NCBI RefSeq assembly: GCF_000757485.1 | Contig: NZ_JPYO01000002.1 | Coordinates: 1 to 64,000, forward strand | DNA: 64,000 bases | Direction: 5' to 3' | Origin: Achromobacter sp. RTa | GTDB lineage: Bacteria; Pseudomonadota; Gammaproteobacteria; Burkholderiales; Burkholderiaceae_B | Notes under the pieces: generated by a model | What the model saw: only the letters and a program-made list of their open reading frames with translations | Databases searched by the model: none | Told to the model about the DNA's origin: nothing | Position numbers and translations under genes: made by a program | Shown: positions 17,488 to 25,252 of the stretch, one piece after another | How the letters are laid out: the number at the start of each line of letters is the position of its first letter | How positions within the stretch are numbered: the stretch's first letter is position 1

Positions 17488-18999
17488 ATGCCTGCTGCAA
17501 GCGCTTCCTCCACCGGCCCCGCCGGGGCCGACCGCCCGGAACTGGGTGCCATCCGCGAGTCCATGCTCATCGACGGCAAGCCGGTGCGCGAAGGGCAGGG
17601 CGAACCCATCGCCGTGCATGATCCCGCCACCGGAGAGGTCATCGCGCATCAGCCCGATGCCGGCCCCGCCCAGGTCCACCTGGCCGTGCAGGCGGCGCGG
17701 CGGGCATTCGATTCCGGGCCCTGGCGCAACATGCTGCCCGCCGGGCGCGAGCGCCTGCTGCTGAAGCTGGCGGACCTGCTCGAGCAGCACGGCAACGAAC
17801 TGGCCCGGCTGGAAACGCTGAACAACGGCAAGCTGCTGGGCGTGGCGCAGGGGCTGGAGGTCGGGTCCGGCGCGCAGTGGCTGCGGTACATGGCCGGCTG
17901 GGCTACCAAGATCACCGGCGACACGCTGTCGCTATCCATTCCGTTTCCGCCAGGCGTGCGCTACAGCGCCCAAACCCTGCCGCAGCCCGTGGGCGTGGTC
18001 GGGGCGATCATTCCCTGGAATTTTCCGCTGCTGATGGCGATCTGGAAGATTGCGCCGGCCCTGGCCGCCGGCTGCACGGTCGTGCTCAAGCCCGCCGAGG
18101 AAACTCCCCTGACCGCGCTGCGCCTGGCTGAACTGGTGTTGCAGGCGGGCTTTCCGCCCGGGGTGGTCAACGTGGTGACGGGCCGGGGCGAGACGGCCGG
18201 CGCGGCGCTGGTCGCGCACCCCGGCATCGACAAGATCGCGTTCACCGGTTCTACCGAAGTGGGCAAGCTGATCGGCCGCGCCGCGATGGACGGCATGAAG
18301 CGGGTATCGCTGGAACTGGGCGGCAAGTCGCCGGTCATCGTGTTGGACGACTGCGATGTCGATCGCGCGGTGCAAGGCGCCGCCGCCGCCATTTTCTTCA
18401 ACCAGGGCCAGGTATGCACGGCCGGCTCGCGCCTGTATGTGCAGAAAGGCCTCTACGCCAAGGTCGTCCAGGGGCTGGCCGATCTCGCCGCCGGCATGAA
18501 GCTGGGCTCGGGGTTCGATCCCGCCACGCAGATCGGTCCGCTGGTATCGGCGCGCCACAAGAAGCGGGTCATGGACTACATCGGGATAGGGCGCGCCGAA
18601 GGCGGGCGCGTCCTGGCGGGAGGCGGCGCTGTCGAGGGCGCGGGGTATTTCGTGCAGCCCACCGTGTTCGCCGATTTGCGGCAGGACGCCCGGATCGCGC
18701 GCGAAGAGATCTTCGGGCCCGTCGTCGTGGCGCAGGCCTTCGACACGCTGGACGACGCTGTGCGGCTGGCCAACGACAGCGCCTTCGGCCTGGGCGCAAG
18801 CCTCTGGAGCAACGATCTTGCGCGGGTCCAGAGCCTGATCCCGAGCATCGACGCCGGAACGATCTGGGTGAACACGCACAACATGCTGGACCCCAACATG
18901 CCTTTCGGCGGGTTCAAGCAATCCGGTATCGGCCGCGAGCATGGCCGCGCCGTGCTGGACCTGTATCTGGAGAAGAAGTCCGTTTGCATGGCGTACTAG
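17488..18999 (+). CDS. NAD-dependent aldehyde dehydrogenase (phenylacetaldehyde dehydrogenase-like)
   Basis: This 503-residue cytoplasmic ALDH has catalytic Cys310 in NQGQVCTAG, Glu276 in LELGGK and Asn178 in PWNFP. It would oxidise the aldehyde made by the amine dehydrogenase encoded downstream to the acid, and FeaB-like activity on phenylacetaldehyde is the natural guess. The ATG at 17488 has GGAG just upstream and begins a normal-length N-terminus; the longer frame is not needed. It is first in a rightward cluster, 72 bp before the SphA-like gene. Confidence 0.9.
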   Translation: MPAASASSTGPAGADRPELGAIRESMLIDGKPVREGQGEPIAVHDPATGEVIAHQPDAGPAQVHLAVQAARRAFDSGPWRNMLPAGRERLLLKLADLLEQHGNELARLETLNNGKLLGVAQGLEVGSGAQWLRYMAGWATKITGDTLSLSIPFPPGVRYSAQTLPQPVGVVGAIIPWNFPLLMAIWKIAPALAAGCTVVLKPAEETPLTALRLAELVLQAGFPPGVVNVVTGRGETAGAALVAHPGIDKIAFTGSTEVGKLIGRAAMDGMKRVSLELGGKSPVIVLDDCDVDRAVQGAAAAIFFNQGQVCTAGSRLYVQKGLYAKVVQGLADLAAGMKLGSGFDPATQIGPLVSARHKKRVMDYIGIGRAEGGRVLAGGGAVEGAGYFVQPTVFADLRQDARIAREEIFGPVVVAQAFDTLDDAVRLANDSAFGLGASLWSNDLARVQSLIPSIDAGTIWVNTHNMLDPNMPFGGFKQSGIGREHGRAVLDLYLEKKSVCMAY

Positions 19000-19071
19000 C
19001 ACTGGAACGGCAGCGCGGCCCAAGCCGGGAGATACCGGCGGGCGCGCCGTCATGGAACCAAGGGGAAAGGC

Positions 19072-19953
19072 ATGGCAGGCAAGACGGTTCGCCGCATCCG
19101 GCGACATGCGATGTTGTTGTTGGCATGCGTGGGAGCGTCGCAGGCGGCATGGGCGGGAGATCCCAGCGCGCGTGATTGGATACCCGCGCCGGTGGGCACC
19201 AATCTCATCGCCGGATACCTGGCGGGATTGCGCTCGTCGGGGCTGTATTCCGAAGGCAATCGCGTGGATGGCGCCTCGGTCGACGTGAACGCGCTGGTGT
19301 ACCGCCAGATGCACTATCGCGACTTCCACGGCAAGACGGTGCAGCTCGAATTCATCCTGCCGATGTACCGGACCTCGCTGGATCTGCCCGGCGTGCCGGG
19401 CGACCACCAGACGGGCATCGGCGACCTGACCCTGGGCACGGCGATCTGGTTCGTCAACAACGAGCAGACCAAGACCTGGTTTGCCTGGGAGCCGTTCATC
19501 GTGGCACCGGTGGGCCGCTACGACGGCTCGCGCCCCGATGTGTCGCCCGGCAAGAACCGCTGGTCCACCATCCAGGATTTTTCCTTCGTGAAAGGGATAG
19601 GCGAATCCACCTATCTGGAAGCCATCGCGGAGGTGGAAATCTACGGCCGCAACACGGATTGGTACGGGCAGACGCTGAAGAAGGATCCATCGTTCCGCTT
19701 CTTCGCCCTGGCCTCGACCAACCTGACCCCCGACACCTATACCGGGGTGCGCTACCGCTACGAGACCGGTGGCCGTGAAACGTCCTCGGGCGAAACCGTC
19801 GCCACCCGGGCGCGCAATCACCAGCTGGCCGTCGAGCTCACGCACCAGATCAACGACGCCAACCAGATTCAGATGCAGTACATCCACGACCTGAAGGTCG
19901 AGAACGGGCCGCGGATGCGTGGCGTGCAGTTGCGCTACGTCTACGCATTCTAG
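19072..19953 (+). CDS. SphA/phenol-MetA-like outer-membrane protein
   Basis: This 293-residue protein has a signal peptide (residues 1-30, cleavage near AWAGD) and repeated amphipathic beta-strands ending in ...LRYVYAF, with a C-terminal aromatic residue typical of outer-membrane barrels. It resembles the SphA / phenol MetA-pathway (Phenol_MetA_deg) family found beside aromatic catabolic genes. It could be the entry pore for the amine or its precursors. It lies between the aldehyde dehydrogenase and the amine dehydrogenase large subunit, 31 bp upstream of the latter. Confidence 0.75.
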   Translation: MAGKTVRRIRRHAMLLLACVGASQAAWAGDPSARDWIPAPVGTNLIAGYLAGLRSSGLYSEGNRVDGASVDVNALVYRQMHYRDFHGKTVQLEFILPMYRTSLDLPGVPGDHQTGIGDLTLGTAIWFVNNEQTKTWFAWEPFIVAPVGRYDGSRPDVSPGKNRWSTIQDFSFVKGIGESTYLEAIAEVEIYGRNTDWYGQTLKKDPSFRFFALASTNLTPDTYTGVRYRYETGGRETSSGETVATRARNHQLAVELTHQINDANQIQMQYIHDLKVENGPRMRGVQLRYVYAF

Positions 19954-19984
19954 GAAATCGGATCATGAGACCAGGAGACTATCG

Positions 19985-21175
19985 ATGAATGCGCTTCGTG
20001 CCAGATCACGCGCATCGCGGGCCGGGCGATGGGCGCTGTGCGCCGCCTTGGCCGCCTCGGCCGGGCTTGCCCGGGCGGACCTGCCCGTGGAGGAGCTCAA
20101 GGGCGGCACCCGCCTGCCGCCGGCCACGCCCCACAGGCTGTACGTGATGGACGCCGTCTTCAACCACCTGGTTGACAGCCGGGTCAACATCTACGACGGC
20201 GACACCCGGAAATTCCTGGGGATGGTGCCCACGTCGTTCAACGGCCATATGACCGTGTCCGCGGACGGCAAGGACATCTATGTGATGACGACCTACTACG
20301 AGCGGCTCAACCGCGGCAAACGGACCGACCTGGTGGAAGCCTGGGACGCCGAGACGCTCACGCCCAAGTTCGAGGTGCCCATTCCGCAGAAGCGCGCGCA
20401 GGCGCTGAACTACCGCAACTATCTGCGGCAGAGCACCGATGGCGGGCTGCTGTTCGTGCAGAACGCCACGCCTGCGTCCTCGGTCACAGTGGTGGACCTG
20501 AAGACGCGGCAATTCGCGGACGAAATCACAGCTGCCGCCGGATGCTGGAGCATCATCGTCCTGCCTTCGCGTCCGCGCAGCTTCGCAAGCATCTGCGGCG
20601 ACGGAGCATTGCTTACCGTCGACCTGGATGCGGCAGGCAAGCCCGCGGGCCAGCAGCGCAGCCAGCCGATGTTCGATCCGGAGAAGGATCCGATCTTCAC
20701 GCACACCGAGAGCCTCGGCAATACCTTCTATTTCGTCTCCTACAACGGCAATGTCTACAGCGCCGATTTCAGCGGCAAGGAAGCCGTCTTCGGTAAGCCC
20801 TGGCCGCTGCAGGACGCCTCCGGCAAGGATCAGGGCTGGCGGCCCGGCGGCTACAACCTGCTGGCCGTGAACCAGGCCAGCAAGCGGCTTTACGTGGGCA
20901 TGCATCCCAATGGCGCGGAGGGCTCGCACAAGACGCCCGCTTCCGAGATCTGGGTCTACGACCTGGCCACGCACAAGCGGGTGGCGCGGGTGCCGGGCAG
21001 GAATGCGCTATCGATGTCGGTGTCGCAGGACGAGCATCCGCGCCTGTACACGCTGGACGGCGGCAACGTCAACATCTACGACGCGGCGCCGCCCGCGCCC
21101 GCGCTCCAGGGCACGATCGAGGCCGCGGGCGAGACCGCGCTTCAGGTCGAACCCCAGCCGTGGAGGGCGCCATGA
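19985..21175 (+). CDS. aauB: Aromatic amine dehydrogenase, large (heavy) subunit
   Basis: This is the 396-residue precursor of the seven-bladed beta-propeller subunit of the TTQ-dependent amine dehydrogenase. It has a cleavable signal (about residues 1-31, ending LARA). Blocks such as FLGMVPTSFNGHMTVS, AAAGCWSI, ICGDGALLT and GGNVNIYD match aromatic amine dehydrogenase more closely than methylamine dehydrogenase, as I recall those sequences. The mature protein pairs as an alpha2beta2 complex with the small subunit encoded at 22363. It overlaps the MauE-like gene by 4 bp, which argues for tight co-expression. Confidence 0.9.
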   Translation: MNALRARSRASRAGRWALCAALAASAGLARADLPVEELKGGTRLPPATPHRLYVMDAVFNHLVDSRVNIYDGDTRKFLGMVPTSFNGHMTVSADGKDIYVMTTYYERLNRGKRTDLVEAWDAETLTPKFEVPIPQKRAQALNYRNYLRQSTDGGLLFVQNATPASSVTVVDLKTRQFADEITAAAGCWSIIVLPSRPRSFASICGDGALLTVDLDAAGKPAGQQRSQPMFDPEKDPIFTHTESLGNTFYFVSYNGNVYSADFSGKEAVFGKPWPLQDASGKDQGWRPGGYNLLAVNQASKRLYVGMHPNGAEGSHKTPASEIWVYDLATHKRVARVPGRNALSMSVSQDEHPRLYTLDGGNVNIYDAAPPAPALQGTIEAAGETALQVEPQPWRAP

Positions 21176-21729
21176 ACGATCCCGTCCTACTCTATGCCGC
21201 GAGTGCGGCGCTGGCCTGCGTGCTGCTTCTCGGTGCGCTGGAAAAACTGAAGGACATGGCCGGATTCACCGCTGCGGTGGCGGCCTATCGCATCCTGCCG
21301 GAGGGGTGGAGCCGCGGCTTCGCGTGGGCCTACGCGCTGACCGAGGCCGCGGCCGGAGCCTTGCTGCTGGCGCCGTCGCGCCAGGCGGCGGGCGCGCAAC
21401 TGGCCCTCCTCGTGCTGGCGGCGGCCACCGCGGCGCTGGCGTTCAACCTGTCTCGCGGCCTCCGCGACATCGATTGCGGCTGCTCAGGCCCGGCGTCCGG
21501 CGGCCTCGGGCGCAACGGGCAGGGCGGGGGACTGTCCTGGTGGCTGGTCTTGCGCAACGCGGTCCTGGCGTCGTGGGCGGCGCCCGCGCTCTTCGCCGCT
21601 GCGGACGGTTCCCGTGGCCTGCAATGGGTGGACGGCGCAGCCGTCTTCGGGTTTGCGATGTCCGCCGTGGGCCTGTACTTCATCGCCAATCACCTCTTGG
21701 CTTCGCATCTCAAGCTGCGGAATCTTTGA
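21172..21729 (+). CDS. aauE: MauE-like membrane protein for amine dehydrogenase maturation
   Basis: A 185-residue integral membrane protein with four to five helices and the MauE/DoxX-like motif DCGCSG (Cys102 and Cys104). In methylamine and aromatic amine dehydrogenase clusters, MauE and MauD are needed to form the disulfides of the small subunit in the periplasm. The cysteine pair fits a thiol-relay role. It overlaps aauB by 4 bp and precedes the MauD-like gene by 11 bp. Confidence 0.88.
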   Translation: MNDPVLLYAASAALACVLLLGALEKLKDMAGFTAAVAAYRILPEGWSRGFAWAYALTEAAAGALLLAPSRQAAGAQLALLVLAAATAALAFNLSRGLRDIDCGCSGPASGGLGRNGQGGGLSWWLVLRNAVLASWAAPALFAAADGSRGLQWVDGAAVFGFAMSAVGLYFIANHLLASHLKLRNL

Positions 21730-21740
21730 AGGAGTTTCAC

Positions 21741-22379
21741 ATGGATGCCTTGATCATTTCCAACTTCCTGCTCTGGGGCGTGGTGCTCTGCCTGGTGCTG
21801 GTCATCCTGGCCCTGTCCCGGCAGATCGGCGTGCTTTACGAGCGCGTGGCGCCGATGGGCGCGCTGACGATGGACAAGGGGCCCGGCGTGGGCGAGCCCG
21901 CGCCGCACTTCGAGCTCGCGGACTTGCTGGGGCGCCGCATCACCGTCGGCGAACGCGGGCAGCACAGCCAACTGCTGTTCTTTCTCTCGCCCACGTGCCC
22001 GGTCTGCAAGAAGCTGCTGCCCATCCTGAAGTCGGTGGCCGGCACCGAAAGCGCGTGGCTGCGCATCGTCCTGGCCAGCGACGGCGAAATGCCCGAGCAC
22101 CTGGCCTTCTACAAACAGGCCGGACTCGAACGCTTTCCGTATCTGCTTTCGGCCGAGCTGGGCATGAAGTTCCAGATCAGCAAGCTGCCTTACGCGGTGC
22201 TGATCGACGAGACGGGAACCTTGCGCGCAAAGGGCCTGATCAATTCCCGCGAACAGCTGGAAAGCCTGTTCACGGCCAAGGAACTGGGCGTGGCGTCGGT
22301 GCAGGAATTCCTGGCCGCCGGCCCGCTGGACGAAACCCGGATTTCCCGCAAGGAGAGCGGCAATGCACTGGCTGGATAA
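21741..22379 (+). CDS. aauD: MauD-like thioredoxin-fold maturation protein
   Basis: This 212-residue protein has one N-terminal anchor (residues 5-27) and a periplasmic thioredoxin-like domain with CPVC (Cys86, Cys89) in FFLSPTCPVCKKLLP, plus KLPYAVLIDETG for the cis-proline region. It is the likely oxidase or isomerase for the disulfides of the small subunit. It starts after AAGGAG and its 3' end overlaps the small-subunit gene by 17 bp, consistent with coupled synthesis of folding factor and client. Confidence 0.9.
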   Translation: MDALIISNFLLWGVVLCLVLVILALSRQIGVLYERVAPMGALTMDKGPGVGEPAPHFELADLLGRRITVGERGQHSQLLFFLSPTCPVCKKLLPILKSVAGTESAWLRIVLASDGEMPEHLAFYKQAGLERFPYLLSAELGMKFQISKLPYAVLIDETGTLRAKGLINSREQLESLFTAKELGVASVQEFLAAGPLDETRISRKESGNALAG

Positions 22380-22884
22380 ACTTGGAGAGCGCGCCACGCG
22401 CTCCGTCGCGCACGCCACGTCCCGGCGCAGCGTGCTCAACCGCATCGGCAAGGCGCTGGTGGGAACGGCCTTCCTGATGCCCGTCCTGCCGGTGGCGCGT
22501 TCGGCGCCCGCAGACGCCAAGAAGCCGCAGATGGACGATACCGCCTGCGACTACTGGCGCTATTGCGCGGTGGACGGCTTCCTGTGTTCCTGCTGCGGCG
22601 GCAGCATGACTTCCTGCCCGCCGGGCACCTCGCCGTCGGCGGTGTCGTGGGTGGGAACCTGCCACAATCCGCTGGATGGCAAGGACTACCTCATCAGCTA
22701 CAACGACTGCTGCGGCAAGGCTGCCTGCGGCAAATGCATGTGCGCGTCGGCCGAGCGCGAACGCCCCGGCTATCAGATGTTCCTGCACAACGACGTGAAC
22801 TGGTGCATGTCCAACGAGTCCTCCATCTTTCACTGCACCACCTCGGTGATCGTGGGGCTGGCCAAGGCGAAGCCGAAGCCATGA
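22363..22884 (+). CDS. aauA: Aromatic amine dehydrogenase, small subunit with TTQ cofactor
   Basis: This 173-residue precursor has a long leader with a twin-arginine-like SRRSVL motif (residues 20-25), suggesting folded export by Tat. The catalytic domain has 14 cysteines by my count and matches AADH blocks (CDYWRYCAVDGFLCSCCGG, GKDYLISYNDCCGK, HNDVNWCM). The tryptophans expected to cross-link into tryptophan tryptophylquinone are Trp96 and Trp147; their spacing of 51 equals that in characterised enzymes (57/108 in methylamine, 109/160 in aromatic amine dehydrogenase). Asp115 and Thr159 align with the catalytic Asp and Thr. It overlaps the cytochrome gene by 4 bp. Confidence 0.93.
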   Translation: MHWLDKLGERATRSVAHATSRRSVLNRIGKALVGTAFLMPVLPVARSAPADAKKPQMDDTACDYWRYCAVDGFLCSCCGGSMTSCPPGTSPSAVSWVGTCHNPLDGKDYLISYNDCCGKAACGKCMCASAERERPGYQMFLHNDVNWCMSNESSIFHCTTSVIVGLAKAKPKP

Positions 22885-23405
22885 CGCGCGGCATGCGGCT
22901 GGCGGGGAAGGGATGGCGGCGGCGTTGGGCCGCCGCCATCCTGCTCTGCGCAACGCGGGCCGTGGCGGGAGAGGGCGCGGCTGACGGCTCTTCAGCCGCG
23001 CAATTGCGGCAGGCCGTGCGCGCCGATTACGTCTTGCAGTGCGCGGGCTGCCATCGCGTGGACGGCCGCGGCAGCAGCCGCCACGGGATCCCGGACTTCC
23101 GCGATTCCGTCGGCGCCTTCGCGCGCCTGCCGGCGGGCCGCGAATACCTGATCCGGGTGCCGGGCGCCGCACAATCGCAGCTGGACAACGCGGAGCTCGC
23201 AGCCGTATTGAACTGGGTGCTGGAGGAGTTCAGCCCGGCGCAGCTGCCCGCGGATTTCCGTCCATACACCGAGCAGGAGGTCGAGGCTGCCAGGCCGCGC
23301 CGCTACGAAGACGTGGTGCCGGTGCGGCACGGGCTGGCGAAGGCGCTGTCGGACCAAGGGTTCAATCTGGCTGATTATTCCTATGGCAGCGACAGAAAAC
23401 CCTAG
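22881..23405 (+). CDS. Monohaem c-type cytochrome of the amine cluster
   Basis: A 174-residue periplasmic protein with a signal peptide (cleavage near AVAG, residue 30) and a single haem motif CAGCH (Cys54, Cys57, His58). It has no methionine anywhere after the haem motif, so it cannot be a His/Met class I cytochrome of the usual kind. Candidate sixth ligands are His in SRHGIPD or in VPVRHGL. A monohaem cytochrome gene follows aauA in the Alcaligenes faecalis cluster as I recall. It may carry electrons from the dehydrogenase or serve in TTQ synthesis. It is coupled to aauA by ATGA. Confidence 0.8.
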   Translation: MTRGMRLAGKGWRRRWAAAILLCATRAVAGEGAADGSSAAQLRQAVRADYVLQCAGCHRVDGRGSSRHGIPDFRDSVGAFARLPAGREYLIRVPGAAQSQLDNAELAAVLNWVLEEFSPAQLPADFRPYTEQEVEAARPRRYEDVVPVRHGLAKALSDQGFNLADYSYGSDRKP

Positions 23406-23485
23406 CAGGACGGCAACTTAGGGGTTGTTACCGATACTCCGCCCCGCCGCCCGGTGCTAGAAAGAGTCAGCATTCCGGAGTCGCC

Positions 23486-24439
23486 ATGTCCCAATCCCTT
23501 TTGCGCAGCGCTCCCAGGCATTTCCTGGATTGCGCAAGCTGGCAGGAAAGTGTCAGCGATACCTTCGTTCCCCTGGAAGTGTCCGCCGTTTTTCCCGCGC
23601 GTTTCCGCAACAGCGTGGCGGTGGACTCGTTGGGCTGGATGCAGGTCAGCGAACTGCGCAGCAGCGCGCAGCGCGTGCGCCGCAGCAAGCTGCAGGCCGA
23701 CCAGTCCATGGCGGCGGGCTACAAGGTGACGCTGCAGTTGTCGGGCCGCAGCGAAATCCGCCAGGCCAGGCGCAGCGCCTTGCTGATGCCGGGCGAATGG
23801 GGCATCTACGACACGACCCGGCCGTACGAGGTCGATGTGGACGACGGCGCGCATTTTCTGGTGATGCAAGTGCCGGGCAAGCACGTCGAAGCCTGGCAGC
23901 CCTTCATGCAGAACGCCGTGGCCCGCCGCTTCAGCGCCCGCCAGGGTTGCGGGCGCATGGCCATGGACCTGCTGCGCGTGGCGCTGACCGAGCACGCGCA
24001 CCTGTCCGAAAGCGCTTCGCGCGACGCGGCGAACGCCATATTGCAGATGATGGGGCTGAATATCAGCGAGCAGGCCGGCGCATTGGCCGAACAGGACCAG
24101 GCCGAGCTGCGCCAGGCGCAATTGCGCCGCGTGCAGCAGCACATACTCGAGAACCTGCACGATCCGGCGCTGTCGCCGGCCAGCGCGGCGGCGGCCTTCC
24201 GGGTATCCAGGCGGTATCTGTACAACCTGTTCGCGCAAGCGTCCACCACGCCTGCGGACTTCATCCTCAGCGCCCGGCTGGAGCGCTGCCGCGACACGCT
24301 TTGCGATGCGGCGCAGTCGGCGCGGCCGATAGGCGACATCGCCTATCGATTCGGCTTTTCAGACGCCGCGCGTTTCAGCCATGCGTTCCGCAAGCGTTTC
24401 GGCGTGTCGCCGTCGGAATGCCGGCGCCAGGAACGCTAG
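23486..24439 (+). CDS. FeaR-like AraC-family activator
   Basis: This 317-residue regulator has an N-terminal cupin-like ligand domain of the AraC-binding-like type (MPGEWGIYDTTRPYEVDVDDGAHFLVMQVPG) and two C-terminal helix-turn-helix units (about residues 215-312, with PIGDIAYRFGFSDAARFSHAFRKRFGVSP). The layout matches FeaR, which activates aromatic amine oxidation genes in E. coli. It is encoded just after the structural genes on the same strand and probably activates them in response to the amine or aldehyde. GGAG lies ahead of the ATG. Confidence 0.88.
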   Translation: MSQSLLRSAPRHFLDCASWQESVSDTFVPLEVSAVFPARFRNSVAVDSLGWMQVSELRSSAQRVRRSKLQADQSMAAGYKVTLQLSGRSEIRQARRSALLMPGEWGIYDTTRPYEVDVDDGAHFLVMQVPGKHVEAWQPFMQNAVARRFSARQGCGRMAMDLLRVALTEHAHLSESASRDAANAILQMMGLNISEQAGALAEQDQAELRQAQLRRVQQHILENLHDPALSPASAAAAFRVSRRYLYNLFAQASTTPADFILSARLERCRDTLCDAAQSARPIGDIAYRFGFSDAARFSHAFRKRFGVSPSECRRQER

Positions 24440-24487
24440 CGCCTGCACAGGGCGGCTGGCTCAATGGGCCGCCCCGGCGGCGGCTGG

Positions 24488-25162
24488 TCAGAGCTGCTCG
24501 TCGTTGATCAGGTCTTCCTTGCCGTAGAACTTCACGCCGATGTGAATGCGGTCGCGGCCTTGCGACCGGCGGTGGCGATTGGTGTCGCGCAGCGAATAGA
24601 CGCAGCCGCAGTATTCCTGCTGGTAGAAGTTCTCGCGCTTGCTGATTTCGATCATGCGGGCGGAGCCGCCGCCCTTGCGCCAGTTGTAGGTCCAGTAGAC
24701 CAGGTCGTCGTAGCGCGCCGCGGCGCGTTCGCCGCAGCCGTTGATCTGGTTCATGTCCTTCCAGCGCGAGATGCCCAGCGAGCTGGTGATGGTGTCGAAA
24801 CCATGCTCGTGCGCGTAGAGCGCGGTGCGTTCGAAACGCATGTCGAAGCAGACGGTGCAGCGTTCGCCGCGTTCAGGCGAATCTTCAAGGCCCTTGACGC
24901 GGTCGAACCAGTTGTCCATGTCGTAGTCGGCGTCGATGAATTCGATGCCGTGCTGTTCGGCGAAGCGGATGTTCTCCTGCTTGCGGATTTCGTACTCTTT
25001 GACCGGATGGATGTTCGGGTTGTAGAAGTAGATCGAGTAATCGATGCCCGACGCCGTCATGGCTTCCATGACTTCGCCGGAACAGGGCGCGCAGCACGAG
25101 TGCAGCAGCACTTTGCTGCGGCCGGCGGGCAGGTCGAGTTTGGGGCGCACGAGATCGGACAT
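24488..25162 (-). CDS. queH: Epoxyqueuosine reductase QueH
   Basis: This 224-residue member of the former DUF208 family carries out the last step of queuosine tRNA modification and replaces the cobalamin-dependent QueG. It has the expected cysteine sets for an Fe-S cluster and adjacent metal: HSCCAPCSG (Cys23, Cys24, Cys27), RCTVCFDMR (Cys102, Cys105) and a later EYCGCVYSL. It is convergent with the AraC gene and lies 90 bp after glnE. Confidence 0.94.
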   Translation of the reverse strand: MSDLVRPKLDLPAGRSKVLLHSCCAPCSGEVMEAMTASGIDYSIYFYNPNIHPVKEYEIRKQENIRFAEQHGIEFIDADYDMDNWFDRVKGLEDSPERGERCTVCFDMRFERTALYAHEHGFDTITSSLGISRWKDMNQINGCGERAAARYDDLVYWTYNWRKGGGSARMIEISKRENFYQQEYCGCVYSLRDTNRHRRSQGRDRIHIGVKFYGKEDLINDEQL

Positions 25163-25252
25163 GGCTGACAGGCAGGAAAAAGCGGAAAAGTCCTTATTTT
25201 ACGACGAGTTGCCGCAAGCGCGGCGCTGCCGCGCGCGGCCCCTGGAAAGGAC

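Noticed and set aside
17932-19887. A 651-residue minus-strand open frame across the aldehyde dehydrogenase and SphA-like genes
   Set aside because: It spans two well-supported plus-strand genes and their gap, and has shadow-type composition and no family match.
19985-22884. Methylamine dehydrogenase (mauBEDA) instead of aromatic amine dehydrogenase
   Set aside because: Small-subunit blocks (AVDGFLCSCCGG, DGKDYLISY, RERPGYQMFLHNDVNWCM) fit aromatic amine dehydrogenase, and amicyanin, mauF and mauG genes are missing.
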